A stretch of 25,924 bases of DNA, from assembly GCA_000436695.1 (NCBI GenBank), contig HF992592.1, positions 1 to 25,924 on the forward strand, written 5' to 3'. Below the pieces are notes generated by a model. The model was not told the origin of the DNA. It searched no databases and worked only from the letters and a program-made list of their open reading frames with translations. The position numbers and the translations under genes are program-made. The stretch comes from Prevotella sp. CAG:1185 (lineage in GTDB: Bacteria; Bacteroidota; Bacteroidia; Bacteroidales; Bacteroidaceae). Of this stretch, positions 1-8,844 are shown one piece after another (positions within the stretch are counted from its first letter, which is position 1; each line of letters starts with the position of its first letter).

Positions 1-56
1 TTTTATGGGTTATCGAATTGTTTATCGGACAGTAATAAATCTAAAATTTTAAGAAT

Positions 57-200
57 ATGAAAACTAAAAAAGAAAATTACGTGTCTCCATCATGCAAAAC
101 TATTGAAATGGAGTCTGAGCAGATTATCTGCGGAAGCAACGACGTTAACGAAATAACCTCCACGCACGAAGAATTTGAAGAAGACAATTACGAATGGTAA
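57..200 (+). CDS. Small 47-aa peptide preceding a fimbrillin-like gene
   Basis: A short open frame starts at ATG 57 and ends with TAA at 198-200, giving 47 residues. It begins MKTKKENYVSPSCKTIEM, has a central IICGS segment and an acidic, aromatic tail (EEFEEDNYEW). Bacteroidetes genomes carry many such peptides of about 45-60 residues ('MKK-YxxPxxxxxxxxxxxxxLCGS'), often just before fimbrillin/GLUG lipoprotein genes. I recognise the pattern but know no established function. It lies about 50 nt upstream of the lipoprotein's chosen start, so the two are probably co-transcribed. There is no signal peptide or membrane segment. The reading is supported by family resemblance and by its position, not by a named domain. 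Confidence 0.6.
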   Translation: MKTKKENYVSPSCKTIEMESEQIICGSNDVNEITSTHEEFEEDNYEW

Positions 201-250
201 TTGCACTAAAAACAAAAAATAATAATAAAAAAATAAACTTAGACAAAAAG

Positions 251-2323
251 ATGATAAACAAGACTAAACAGCATCTCATCCGTACACTGTGTTTTGCAAC
301 CATGCTAACCACGCTTGCGTCATGTGCGGATGATGAAGGAACAGAAACCAGCAACAATGAAAAAGTTTATACAAGTTTTGTCGCAGGTTCCGATAGCATA
401 ACGCGCACTCAACTTACAGAAAGTAACAAGGTAGAATGGGAGGCCGGTGACGAAATTTCATTATTCGACCCATCAGACAACAATCGTTTCAGCACGTCAC
501 AAAGTGGAACTTCGGTTTCATTTACCGGCATGGCAAATGAAAACAGCTCAGCGTTTTATGCCTTATATCCTTATGATGAGAAGGCAACAATCTCAGGCAC
601 AACAATAACAACATCACTTAATCCAGCCCAAACAACAAGAACAGGCAGTTTCGCCCAAGGACTGAATCCGTCTGTTGCAACGACTACAAACAGGGAACTT
701 ACATTCAAAAACGCTTGCGCTGTAATAAAATTCAAGTTAAACAGCGGCAACAATGTGGTGAAAAAGGCTGTGTTCCGCGGCAATAGCGGAGAACTTCTAG
801 CCGGCACCATTATAATAGATGCTGCATCTAACGATCCTTCGGCATCGGTACAGAAAGATGGAGCAGCGTCAGAAGTGACGCTCACAGGCGACTTCACCTC
901 AGGCAACACCTACTATTTTGTTGTAGCACCAGGCACTCTTAACAACGGACTTACCCTAACGTTATATGACAATAACGGAAATGGATACATACGCTCAAGC
1001 AACAAATCGACAAGCCTTACAGCCGGACACATTCTGAATTTAGGTGAAATAAATGCCACGTCATTTGATTCATACTCTAAAATAAACGATACATACCACA
1101 TTTTCAACGCTGCCGGTCTGGAAGAATGGGCAAAGCAGAGCGACTGTCTGACAAGTAATGTCTTCATAGAAAACGACATTGAGATGTCTAATATAGGCTG
1201 GACACCAATAGGCACTGATATGCAAGAAGGATATTCAGGCGACTTCAACGGAAACAATAAAACTGTCAACAACTTAAAGATAAATAACGATGCCGTTAAT
1301 ATCGGCTTCTTTAGCGGATTGACTTCCGGTGCCAAAGTGCATGACATCAAGTTTACAAATGCATCTGTAAATGGAAGCACGTCTTCATCATATGCAGGCG
1401 TCGTTGCTGGTTCTAACTTAGGCGTAATCAACAATTGCGACATAAGCAAGGCTTCAGTGTCAGGATATTGTGCAGGAGCAATAACGGGAAATAACAGCGT
1501 ACAGGTGAACAACTGCGACGTATCTGATATCAACATAAGTGCAAATTACATAGCCGGAGGCATCGCCGGATTAAGTTATGGAAAAATTGAATATTGCTCA
1601 GTTTCTGGCAATTCTTCGATTATAGCCAACGGCACCAGCTCACGTGCCGGAGGCATTGTTGGATCAACATCGCAAGAAGGCGGTATTAAGACAAGCGGCA
1701 GACTACTGAAATGTGCTGTAGACGGCGCAACCATATCAGCAATCTGGTCCGGAGGCATTGCCGGGGAAAACAGTTTCGGAATTGTTGCCCAATGCGTGGC
1801 AAACAAATTAAAAATAACATCAGACACATCAGACAAAAGCGTGCGTCTTGGCGGCATTGTTGGCTACAATACACGTGGCGATATTATCGCATGCTACTCC
1901 GCCTTCTCAACCATAGGAAACACATCTTTGCAAGCAGAAGCAATGGGAGGAATTGTCGGTTATAACTACAGCAATACTGCTGACGTTTACGGCTGCTATT
2001 CAACACATGTGGAATTTGACGGCAGCGTCAGCGGTGGTGAATCTGGTATAGGATCGATAGCAGGATATACCAACGGACATGTTATATCATGTTACGCCGT
2101 ACTCTCTGACAACCAAACCGGAATAACGCTTGTTGGCAATACAAATACAGCTACTGAACATTGCGTTGAAGCCGGAAATACTAATTTCAACACACTGATA
2201 GACAACGTAAACGATCTTCAGGCAAGTGACGGTTCTACATGGAAAGCAGCAAGTATATGGGAAATTATAGCAGGAAGCTTACCGTCAATCAATTCTGCAT
2301 ACATTGGAGAAAACGTTAACTAA
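251..2323 (+). CDS. Fimbrillin-like surface lipoprotein with GLUG repeats
   Basis: This 690-residue protein has a lipoprotein signal: a basic N-terminus, a hydrophobic stretch and the lipobox LASC with Cys25, so it should be exported and lipid-anchored. The first half (about residues 30-265) resembles fimbrillin/Mfa-like domains: a TRT motif early on, WEAGDEISLF, an ALYPY strand, then AQTTRTGSF and a hydrophobic AVIKFKL strand. From about residue 300 onward come at least five GLUG-type repeats (AGGIAG, AGGIVG, SGGIAG, LGGIVG, MGGIVG, each followed by a Cys-containing strand), which usually form a beta-helix in surface adhesins. The open frame extends upstream to 194, but that start would overlap the small peptide gene and lack a proper signal, so ATG 251 is chosen. 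A role in adhesion or pilus tips is inferred from the family. The ligand is unknown. Confidence 0.85.
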   Translation: MINKTKQHLIRTLCFATMLTTLASCADDEGTETSNNEKVYTSFVAGSDSITRTQLTESNKVEWEAGDEISLFDPSDNNRFSTSQSGTSVSFTGMANENSSAFYALYPYDEKATISGTTITTSLNPAQTTRTGSFAQGLNPSVATTTNRELTFKNACAVIKFKLNSGNNVVKKAVFRGNSGELLAGTIIIDAASNDPSASVQKDGAASEVTLTGDFTSGNTYYFVVAPGTLNNGLTLTLYDNNGNGYIRSSNKSTSLTAGHILNLGEINATSFDSYSKINDTYHIFNAAGLEEWAKQSDCLTSNVFIENDIEMSNIGWTPIGTDMQEGYSGDFNGNNKTVNNLKINNDAVNIGFFSGLTSGAKVHDIKFTNASVNGSTSSSYAGVVAGSNLGVINNCDISKASVSGYCAGAITGNNSVQVNNCDVSDINISANYIAGGIAGLSYGKIEYCSVSGNSSIIANGTSSRAGGIVGSTSQEGGIKTSGRLLKCAVDGATISAIWSGGIAGENSFGIVAQCVANKLKITSDTSDKSVRLGGIVGYNTRGDIIACYSAFSTIGNTSLQAEAMGGIVGYNYSNTADVYGCYSTHVEFDGSVSGGESGIGSIAGYTNGHVISCYAVLSDNQTGITLVGNTNTATEHCVEAGNTNFNTLIDNVNDLQASDGSTWKAASIWEIIAGSLPSINSAYIGENVN

Positions 2324-2351
2324 ACATTGTATTGCAAATATAAATCAAAAG

Positions 2352-2398
2352 ACATCCCCATCGTCTTATCAACAAAAGACGTGATGGGGATGTTTTTT
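2352..2398 (+). terminator. Rho-independent terminator of the fimbrillin-like gene
   Basis: The arms 2352-2367 (ACATCCCCATCGTCTT) and 2376-2393 pair almost fully, with a two-base bulge (AC) on the right arm, and are followed by a T tract at 2393-2398. It starts about 30 nt after the lipoprotein stop codon. Confidence 0.85.
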
Positions 2399-2816
2399 AT
2401 ATTGACAACCGACAGTACCTGTCAACAAAATACCATCAGACAGCAAGCATATTGCCAGCCGCTAAACGGCAATGCCATTTTTGGTTATCCGCTCCCAGTC
2501 TCTACACAAAATAACTTGTCACAATCCATAATATATAGTCCACACATAACAACAATCAGCTATACACAAAACAATTAAACAAAAAAGCATCTGCAATATT
2601 ATAGAGCAATTCCACGATAGTTTATCCTAAGAATTTAAGCCTGGCTAAAGAAAGATTAATGCCTAATTGCAAAGCAGAGGTTACATTCAGGTTAACATCG
2701 TGTCAAAAATTTTAAAATAATTATTTCTGCTATATATTATATCAATTTAAATTGTTAACTTTGCGTGCAAAATAAAAACTGACAGTTTATAACTTATAAA
2801 ATAAATAGAAACTAAT
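2399..2816. other. Intergenic region before pgk, no gene seen
   Basis: About 400 nt of AT-rich sequence. An 83-codon open frame starting at 2327 crosses the terminator and resembles no protein. The only signal I can support is the pgk promoter near the right end. Confidence 0.6.
2756..2763 (+). promoter_or_regulatory. Probable pgk promoter (-7 element)
   Basis: TAACTTTG matches the Bacteroidetes -7 consensus TAnnTTTG and lies 53 nt before the pgk start codon. A clear -33 TTG at 19-21 bp spacing is not evident, since the upstream sequence is uniformly AT-rich. Confidence 0.5.
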
Positions 2817-4064
2817 ATGAAAATCGATCAATTCAATTTTGCCGGTAAAAAGGCTATTGTCCGTGTTGACTTCAATGTGCCATTGGATGAGAATGGCAAC
2901 GTTACAGACGACACACGTATCCGTGGCGCCCTGCCTACACTGAAAAAGATTCTTGCAGACGGCGGTAGCGTTATCATGATGAGCCACATGGGCAAGCCTA
3001 AAGGTAAGGTTAACCCTAAAATGTCACTCAGCCAGATTGTAAAGAACGTTTCTGAGCACCTTGGCGTTGAAGTGAAATTTGCTCCTGACTGCGCAAATGC
3101 AAGTACTGAGGCTGCTGCCCTGAAACCAGGCGAGGCACTTCTGCTCGAGAATCTGCGTTTCTATCCTGAAGAAGAGGGCAAACCTGTCGGAATAGACAAG
3201 GAAGATCCAGCATACGATGCTGCTAAGAAAGAGATGAAAGAGCGTCAGAAAGAATTTGCAAAGAAACTGGCTTCTTACGCTGACTGCTATGTAATGGACG
3301 CTTTCGGAACAGCACACCGCAAACATGCATCTACAGCTGTCATCGACGAATTCTTCGATGCTGACCACAAGATGCTTGGCTACCTGATGGAGAAAGAGGT
3401 TAAAGCTGTTGACAATGTACTCAGCAACATCAAACGTCCTTTCACAGCTATCATGGGTGGTTCTAAGGTTTCTACAAAAATCGGTATCATCGAGAACTTG
3501 CTCGGCAAGGTTGACAACCTGATTCTCTGCGGTGGTATGACATACACATTCGCTAAAGCTCAGGGCGGTAAGATTGGTAATTCTATCTGCGAGGAAGATA
3601 AACTTGATGTTGCTCTCGACGTTATCAAGAAGGCTAAAGAGAACAATGTAAACTTGGTTCTCGGCACTGACTGTGTTGCTGCTGACGACTTCTCTAACGA
3701 CGCTCACACACAGGTTTGCATGTCTGACAACATTCCTGACGGCTGGGAAGGTATGGACGCTGGTCCTGAGACACGCAAGGCATTTGCTGATGCCATCAAG
3801 GATGCTAAGACAATTCTGTGGAACGGTCCTGCCGGTGTATTCGAGTTTGACAACTTCACAGACGGTTCAAGAGCAATTGCAGAGGCTATAGCAGAAGCTA
3901 CATCTAAGGGAGCATTCTCTCTCATCGGCGGTGGCGACTCTGTTGCTTGTATCAACAAGTTCGGTATGGCTGACAAAGTTTCATACATCTCAACTGGTGG
4001 TGGTGCTCTGCTCGAGGCTATCGAGGGCAAGGTTCTCCCCGGTGTTGCTGCTATCAACGAATAA
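2817..4064 (+). CDS. pgk: Phosphoglycerate kinase
   Basis: This 415-residue cytoplasmic enzyme transfers a phosphate from 1,3-bisphosphoglycerate to ADP in glycolysis. The N-terminal substrate-binding motif RVDFNVPLD is near residue 17. MSHMGKPKGK near residue 56 and LLLENLRFYPEE near residue 109 are family signatures. The hinge/nucleotide region GGSKVSTKIGIIENLL is near residue 214, and the C-terminal phosphate-binding loop GGGDSVACINKFG is near residue 371. The length is normal for bacterial PGK (about 390-420). ATG 2817 is chosen because the consensus begins right after it. It appears monocistronic, with its own promoter and a strong terminator. Codon use is that of a highly expressed gene, and no lesion is visible. 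Confidence 0.98.
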   Translation: MKIDQFNFAGKKAIVRVDFNVPLDENGNVTDDTRIRGALPTLKKILADGGSVIMMSHMGKPKGKVNPKMSLSQIVKNVSEHLGVEVKFAPDCANASTEAAALKPGEALLLENLRFYPEEEGKPVGIDKEDPAYDAAKKEMKERQKEFAKKLASYADCYVMDAFGTAHRKHASTAVIDEFFDADHKMLGYLMEKEVKAVDNVLSNIKRPFTAIMGGSKVSTKIGIIENLLGKVDNLILCGGMTYTFAKAQGGKIGNSICEEDKLDVALDVIKKAKENNVNLVLGTDCVAADDFSNDAHTQVCMSDNIPDGWEGMDAGPETRKAFADAIKDAKTILWNGPAGVFEFDNFTDGSRAIAEAIAEATSKGAFSLIGGGDSVACINKFGMADKVSYISTGGGALLEAIEGKVLPGVAAINE

Positions 4065-4087
4065 TATATTCTTAAACAGCATAAACA

Positions 4088-4120
4088 AAGGCGTCTGTAG
4101 TTGCTACAGATGCCTTTTTT
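4088..4120 (+). terminator. pgk rho-independent terminator
   Basis: AAGGCGTCTGTAG (4088-4100) pairs with CTACAGATGCCTT (4104-4116) across a TTG loop with one G-T pair, followed by a T tract to 4120. Confidence 0.9.
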
Positions 4121-4221
4121 ATTTTTCTATTTGCAAAAAACGTTTCTTAATATCTATACATAGATTTGTTGTCTGCAAAATATGTAATCTCACTTACATA
4201 ATGCAAGTGATACAATAACCG

Positions 4222-4443
4222 TAAAAAGTTTTTTTATAAACTCATCACTCATCACATTTACGCTTAACATATTGTATATCTGGATGTTACAGCGTGACAA
4301 GTTGAGTTTTAAACTCATCACGCAAACATTTTACTAATCATGTGTGATGAGTTGATAATTAAACTCATCACACTTTAAATGCCTGTATCTTAGATTGTTA
4401 CACGCAGATGTGATGAGTGATGAGTTTCTAAAAAACTTTTTTA
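4222..4443. repeat. Symmetric 220-bp element with inverted ends and TGATGAGTTT motifs
   Basis: The left end (4222-4257) and right end (4408-4443) are inverted copies. The core of 20 bp, AAACTCATCACTCATCACAT at 4238-4257, is matched perfectly by its reverse complement at 4408-4427. The flanks TAAAAAGTTTTTT also match, with one indel and one mismatch. Inside are two more dyads of the same word: GTTGAGTTTT/AAACTCATCA at 4301-4320, and a perfect 12-bp stem GTGTGATGAGTT (4342-4353) with AACTCATCACAC (4362-4373). There is no coding frame. It could be a MITE-like element, a repeat of the lineage, or a structured RNA. Confidence 0.75.
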
Positions 4444-4463
4444 TCATATCTGCCATAGAATAT

Positions 4464-4546
4464 ATATTGCATTACAAAAGGCATGCTTTTATGATATAAA
4501 AAGCCGTGTTTTATCATGTAAAAGCATGCCTTTTGTAATGCAATAT
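4464..4546. repeat. Perfect 28-bp inverted repeat
   Basis: The arm 4464-4491 (ATATTGCATTACAAAAGGCA and on to TGCTTTTA) is the exact reverse complement of 4519-4546. The 27-nt loop contains a further imperfect dyad (TGATATAAAA / TTTTATCA). It sits between the convergent pgk and mutB terminators and has no T tract of its own, so it is not an ordinary terminator. The word GGCATGCTTTT resembles the words AATGCTTTTAC and CATGCTTTTTGCC seen at 21355-21392. Confidence 0.75.
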
Positions 4547-4582
4547 GCCACGTTTCGCAATGCAGAAACATTATTTCCTATA

Positions 4583-4617
4583 AATAAAAATGGAGCCGCA
4601 GAAAATCTACGGCTCCA
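4583..4617 (-). terminator. mutAB rho-independent terminator
   Basis: On the minus strand, TGGAGCCGTAG pairs with CTGCGGCTCCA across a 5-nt loop (4617 down to 4591), with a T-rich tail at 4590-4583. It lies 28 nt after the mutB stop codon. Confidence 0.9.
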
Positions 4618-4645
4618 CGTTTATATAATACTGCTGTCAATAAAT

Positions 4646-6793
4646 TTATTCTTTATCGAGCAAGATGTTCATCATCTCGCATGCAGCCTTGGCAACTGAA
4701 GTTCCAGGACCAAAGATTGCAGCCACACCGGCCTTATAGAGGAAGTCGTAATCCTGAGCAGGGATAACACCACCGGCAATAACCATTATGTCCTCACGTC
4801 CAAGCTTCTTCAGCTCTTCAATGAGCTGCGGGATAAGAGTCTTGTGTCCGGCAGCAAGAGAACTTGCTCCTACGATATGAACGTCGTTTTCAACAGCCTC
4901 GCGCGCAGCCTCAGCCGGAGTCTGGAACAACGGACCCATATCAACGTCGAAACCACAGTCAGCATATCCTGTAGCAACTACCTTAGCACCACGGTCGTGT
5001 CCGTCCTGTCCCATCTTGGCAATGAATATACGCGGACGGCGGCCTTCTTTCTTAGCAAATTCTTCTGTCAACTCACATGCCTTAGCAAAGTCTGAGTCGT
5101 TCTTACTTTCTGATGAATACACGCCTGAAATTGTTCTAATAACTGCTTTATAACGGCCGACGATTTTCTCGCAGGCATCACTTATCTCACCGAGAGTTGC
5201 TCTTGCCTTGGCACACTCTACAGCCTTCTCAAGCAGGTTGCCCTCGCCTGTGCGTACACATTCGGTAAGAGCGTCAAGAGTCTGCTTAACTTTCTCGTTG
5301 TCGCGTGTTGCGCGCAACTTAGCGAGACCCTCTTCCTGCTCCTTGCGAACAGCAGAGTTGTCAACTTCAAGAATATCAATAGGATCTTCGTGCTCAAGAC
5401 GGTATTTATTTGTACCTACAATAGTCTGAGCACCGCTGTCTATGCGGGCCTGAGTGCGTGCGGCAGCTTCCTCTATACGCATCTTAGGCACACCTGTCTC
5501 GATAGCCTTGGCCATACCGCCGAGTTTCTCAATCTCCTGTATGTGCTCCCATGCTTTGTGAGCAAGCTCGTTTGTGAGGCTCTCAACATAATAAGAACCA
5601 GCCCATGGGTCGATATGCTTGCATATCTTTGTCTCATTCTGAATGTAGATCTGAGTATTACGTGCAATACGTGCAGAGAAGTCTGTCGGCAGTGCGATAG
5701 CCTCATCAAGAGCATTGGTGTGCAAGCTTTGTGTGTGGCCCAGGGCAGCTGTCATGGCCTCGATACATGTACGGCCTACGTTGTTGAACGGATCCTGCTC
5801 TGTGAGCGACCATCCTGAAGTCTGAGAGTGGGTACGCAGCATGAGCGACTTAGGATTCTTCGGGTTGAACTGTTTGATGACTTTTGCCCAAAGCATACGG
5901 GCAGCACGCATCTTTGCAACTTCCATGAAGTGGTTCATTGAGATACCCCAGAAGAACGACAGACGCGGAGCGAATGCATCAATATCAATACCGGCATTTA
6001 CTCCGGCACGTACATACTCAAGACCGTCGGCAATAGTGTAAGCCAGCTCGATATCAGCCGTTGCACCAGCTTCCTGCATGTGATATCCAGAGATAGATAT
6101 TGAATTGAACTTCGGCATAAGCTTTGATGTATAGCCAAAGATATCGCTGATGATTCTCATTGAGAATGCAGGCGGATAGATATATGTATTGCGCACCATG
6201 AACTCTTTCAGAATATCGTTCTGAATTGTTCCGGCCATCTCTTCAAGCTTAGCGCCCTGCTCCAGTCCGGCAACGATATAGAATGCCATGATAGGAAGAA
6301 CGGCACCATTCATTGTCATTGACACTGACATCTTGTTCAGAGGAATACCGTTGAACAAGACTTTCATGTTTTCAACAGAGCATATAGACACACCGGCCTT
6401 ACCGACATCACCTACAACACGTGCGTTGTCAGGGTCGTATCCGCGATGGGTAGGAAGGTCAAACGCAACTGACAGACCTTTCTGTCCACTGGCAAGGTTA
6501 CGGCGATAGAAAGCGTTACTCTCTTCAGCTGTTGAGAAACCTGCATACTGGCGGATTGTCCACGGGCGGAAAGGATACATCATGCTGTACGGACCACGCA
6601 AGAACGGCGGAAGTCCGGCTGTATAGTCGAGGTGTTCCATGCCCTCAAGGTCTTCCTTAGTATATACGGGCTTAACCTCTATGTGTTCAGGAGTTTTCCA
6701 GTCAGGAGTAATTCCATTGGCTTTCTGCCATTCATTTCCATCAACAGAAGCTATTCCTGAAAATATATCGATGTCTTTAAAATTCTTTCTCAT
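4646..6793 (-). CDS. mutB: Methylmalonyl-CoA mutase, large (B12-binding) subunit
   Basis: This 715-residue subunit interconverts succinyl-CoA and (R)-methylmalonyl-CoA by adenosylcobalamin radical chemistry in the cytoplasm. Residues about 45-550 form the substrate TIM barrel (PFLRGPYSMMYPFRPWTIRQYAGFSTAEESN near residue 62, DLPTHRGYDPDN near residue 113). The C-terminal B12 domain starts near residue 585 and carries the base-off motif DxHxxG, with Asp597 and His599 (GQDGHDRGAKVV). Its length is normal for the catalytic subunit. Its ATG overlaps the mutA stop as ATGA, so translation is coupled. In Prevotella-type fermentation the enzyme runs from succinyl-CoA toward propionyl-CoA. It needs imported or made cobalamin, and no B12 genes are in the window. 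Confidence 0.97.
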   Translation of the reverse strand: MRKNFKDIDIFSGIASVDGNEWQKANGITPDWKTPEHIEVKPVYTKEDLEGMEHLDYTAGLPPFLRGPYSMMYPFRPWTIRQYAGFSTAEESNAFYRRNLASGQKGLSVAFDLPTHRGYDPDNARVVGDVGKAGVSICSVENMKVLFNGIPLNKMSVSMTMNGAVLPIMAFYIVAGLEQGAKLEEMAGTIQNDILKEFMVRNTYIYPPAFSMRIISDIFGYTSKLMPKFNSISISGYHMQEAGATADIELAYTIADGLEYVRAGVNAGIDIDAFAPRLSFFWGISMNHFMEVAKMRAARMLWAKVIKQFNPKNPKSLMLRTHSQTSGWSLTEQDPFNNVGRTCIEAMTAALGHTQSLHTNALDEAIALPTDFSARIARNTQIYIQNETKICKHIDPWAGSYYVESLTNELAHKAWEHIQEIEKLGGMAKAIETGVPKMRIEEAAARTQARIDSGAQTIVGTNKYRLEHEDPIDILEVDNSAVRKEQEEGLAKLRATRDNEKVKQTLDALTECVRTGEGNLLEKAVECAKARATLGEISDACEKIVGRYKAVIRTISGVYSSESKNDSDFAKACELTEEFAKKEGRRPRIFIAKMGQDGHDRGAKVVATGYADCGFDVDMGPLFQTPAEAAREAVENDVHIVGASSLAAGHKTLIPQLIEELKKLGREDIMVIAGGVIPAQDYDFLYKAGVAAIFGPGTSVAKAACEMMNILLDKE

Positions 6794-8646
6794 TTTATAC
6801 CCAATTTAGCGTTATACTCTTTCAATGTTTCAAGAACGTTGCAACGAACGTGTATAAAGTTCTCTATGCCGGCAGCCTTAAGGTCGTCCATGCAAGCAGG
6901 AGCACCAGCAACAACAAACATAGCTCTTCCGTCAAGATACTTGTATGCGGGAACTGCATATTGAGCATACTCATCATCACTAGAACAAAGAACCACGATG
7001 TCGGCACCGGCCTTCAGTGCTGCATCAACACCTTCCTCAACTGTGCTGAATCCAAGATTGTCGACAACCTTGTAACCGGCACATGCCAAGAAGTTACAAC
7101 TAAACTGAGCACGTGCCTGACGCATGGCAAGATTGCCAATTGTAAGCATAAATGCAACAGGCACTTTCTCGCTGCTCTCAACCTTTATGCGCAGGTCTTC
7201 AAAATCGGCAGCCAAACGAGTTGAATTGATTGACTTGAACGCTGTATCATATCCGTGACCGCATGAGCAAGAGCATGACAACGGGCGTTTGCCGTCTGAT
7301 TTCTCCGTAAAGTTCGGGAACTGGTTTGTACCAAGGATAAATTCCTTACGCTTTGCAGCAGCCTCATGGCGCTTGACATTAGTAGCATTGATATCATCCT
7401 GCACAATACCTTTCTTTGCAGCCTCAAGGAAACCGCCGTTATCCTCAACATTGAGGAATATCTTCCATCCTTCATTAGCCAAAGAGGTTGTAAGCTCCTC
7501 GATAAAGTAGCTTCCTGCTCCCGGATCGACAACCTTGTCGAAATGGCTTTCCTCCTTCAACAGGAGCTGCTGATTGCGTGCTATTCTCTCTGAGAAATCG
7601 TTCGGTGTCTCATAAACAGCGTCAAACGGAGTAACTACGATAGAATGAACGCCTGCCAAAGCAGCACTCATTGTCTCGGTCTGTGAACGCAACAAGTTAA
7701 CATAGCTGTCGAACAAAGTCATGTTATATTTAGATGTAACGGCGTTTACGCACATCTTGCAAGACTCGTCATTCTTCGGAGCATATTGCTTGACAATCTC
7801 AGCCCACAACATACGTGCTGCGCGGAATTTTGCAATCTCCATGAAGAAGTTCTCTGTTATGCCCATGTTAAACTTAATCTTGCTTGCAGCAAGGTCAACG
7901 TCAACACCGGCCTCAACAAGTCTGTTAAGATAATCATTACCCCATGCCAAAGCATAGCCTAACTCCTGTACGATGTATGAGCCTGCATTGTTCAGCGAAA
8001 CAGCATTTACGGTTATACAACGGAAATTAGGATATTCGGCAAGAGCCTTTACTATTTCAGGAGCAAGATCGAGTATAGGTGTAACATCATGACCCTTCAT
8101 AACGATTTTCTCCATAGGATCCCAGTCGAGCGATCCTACGATCTTAGCCTTGTCGTATCCTTTCTGCTCAAAATATTCTGTAAGAATCTTAGCAAGTTCC
8201 AGAGTATGGCGCTTGCATGTGTTAAAGTTTAATTCTACAGCATCGCACACGATATCTTTAAGTAATGTCTCAACAAAATCCTTGTTTACGTCATCACCTG
8301 AAATCTTGAAGCATAACGAATCAATACCCTTATTAAGCAAGTCTAATGCTTTTTCATTGGCAGCCTTGGCATCGTCAGCCTTAATGTCTTGGCGGACATA
8401 CCATTCGTTGTCCTTTTTCTTATTGCCGCGAACATAAGGAAACTCTCCAGGCAAAGCGTCTGGTGTCTTCAACTTAAGCACATCCTCTCTACGATAAAAA
8501 GGCTGCACGTTGAAACCCTCATTCGTACGCCATACAAGGCGTTTATCAAAATCCGCACCTTTAAGGTCGACCTGAATTTTATCAAGCCATTCCTGTTTTG
8601 AAGGCGCAACAAACTCAGTAAAGAGCTTTTCTTTGCAGTTTGACAT
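6790..8646 (-). CDS. mutA: Methylmalonyl-CoA mutase, small subunit
   Basis: This 618-residue partner forms a heterodimer with MutB. It has the mutase-type barrel (for example NMGITENFFMEIAKFRAARMLWAEIV around residue 260, shared in pattern with MutB) and a C-terminal Rossmann-like domain. The DxHxxG cobalamin motif is absent there, as expected for the non-catalytic subunit. The start MSNCKEKLF is the first ATG after the leader. It is first in the mutA-mutB operon, with a 4-nt overlap, transcribed from the promoter at 8845-8877. A cysteine-rich CSCSCGHG segment near residue 460 is notable. It may be a family feature or lineage-specific, and I cannot tell which. Confidence 0.96.
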   Translation of the reverse strand: MSNCKEKLFTEFVAPSKQEWLDKIQVDLKGADFDKRLVWRTNEGFNVQPFYRREDVLKLKTPDALPGEFPYVRGNKKKDNEWYVRQDIKADDAKAANEKALDLLNKGIDSLCFKISGDDVNKDFVETLLKDIVCDAVELNFNTCKRHTLELAKILTEYFEQKGYDKAKIVGSLDWDPMEKIVMKGHDVTPILDLAPEIVKALAEYPNFRCITVNAVSLNNAGSYIVQELGYALAWGNDYLNRLVEAGVDVDLAASKIKFNMGITENFFMEIAKFRAARMLWAEIVKQYAPKNDESCKMCVNAVTSKYNMTLFDSYVNLLRSQTETMSAALAGVHSIVVTPFDAVYETPNDFSERIARNQQLLLKEESHFDKVVDPGAGSYFIEELTTSLANEGWKIFLNVEDNGGFLEAAKKGIVQDDINATNVKRHEAAAKRKEFILGTNQFPNFTEKSDGKRPLSCSCSCGHGYDTAFKSINSTRLAADFEDLRIKVESSEKVPVAFMLTIGNLAMRQARAQFSCNFLACAGYKVVDNLGFSTVEEGVDAALKAGADIVVLCSSDDEYAQYAVPAYKYLDGRAMFVVAGAPACMDDLKAAGIENFIHVRCNVLETLKEYNAKLGIK

Positions 8647-8659
8647 AAGTGTAATATTA

Positions 8660-8840
8660 TATAAGTTGTTTTATGTTTTTTATATATCAGTTAATGTTAA
8701 CATTCCTATGGCTATGATGTCCGTCCGGGCTGCAAGCCTAAGCCAGCAAAGACAGCGGACATTTCACCATTAAAGACAAATACGCGAAAGACGAAAATGA
8801 CAAAATGAAATCGCCACATACGAAAAACGCGCTATTCTAT
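8660..8840 (-). other. Long structured leader of mutA-mutB mRNA
   Basis: If transcription starts about 7 nt after the -7 element, the untranslated leader is about 190 nt. It contains a GC-rich hairpin: on the plus strand ATGTCCG (8717-8723) pairs with CGGACAT (8756-8762), with inner alternatives GCTG/CAGC and GGCT/AGCC. This stands out in an AT-rich region. I do not see the conserved B12-box or core of a cobalamin riboswitch. The element could still be regulatory. The fold is unverified. Confidence 0.4.
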
Positions 8841-8844
8841 TTTG

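Noticed and set aside
194..250. Upstream extension of the fimbrillin-like protein
   Set aside because: It overlaps the end of the small peptide gene and would bury the lipoprotein signal. ATG 251 gives a proper signal with lipobox.
2327..2578. 83-codon frame after the lipoprotein gene
   Set aside because: It runs through the terminator hairpin and its T tract and shows no protein-like features.
4222..4546. CRISPR array
   Set aside because: The repeats are inverted and unevenly spaced, spacers are not of constant length, and no cas gene is present.
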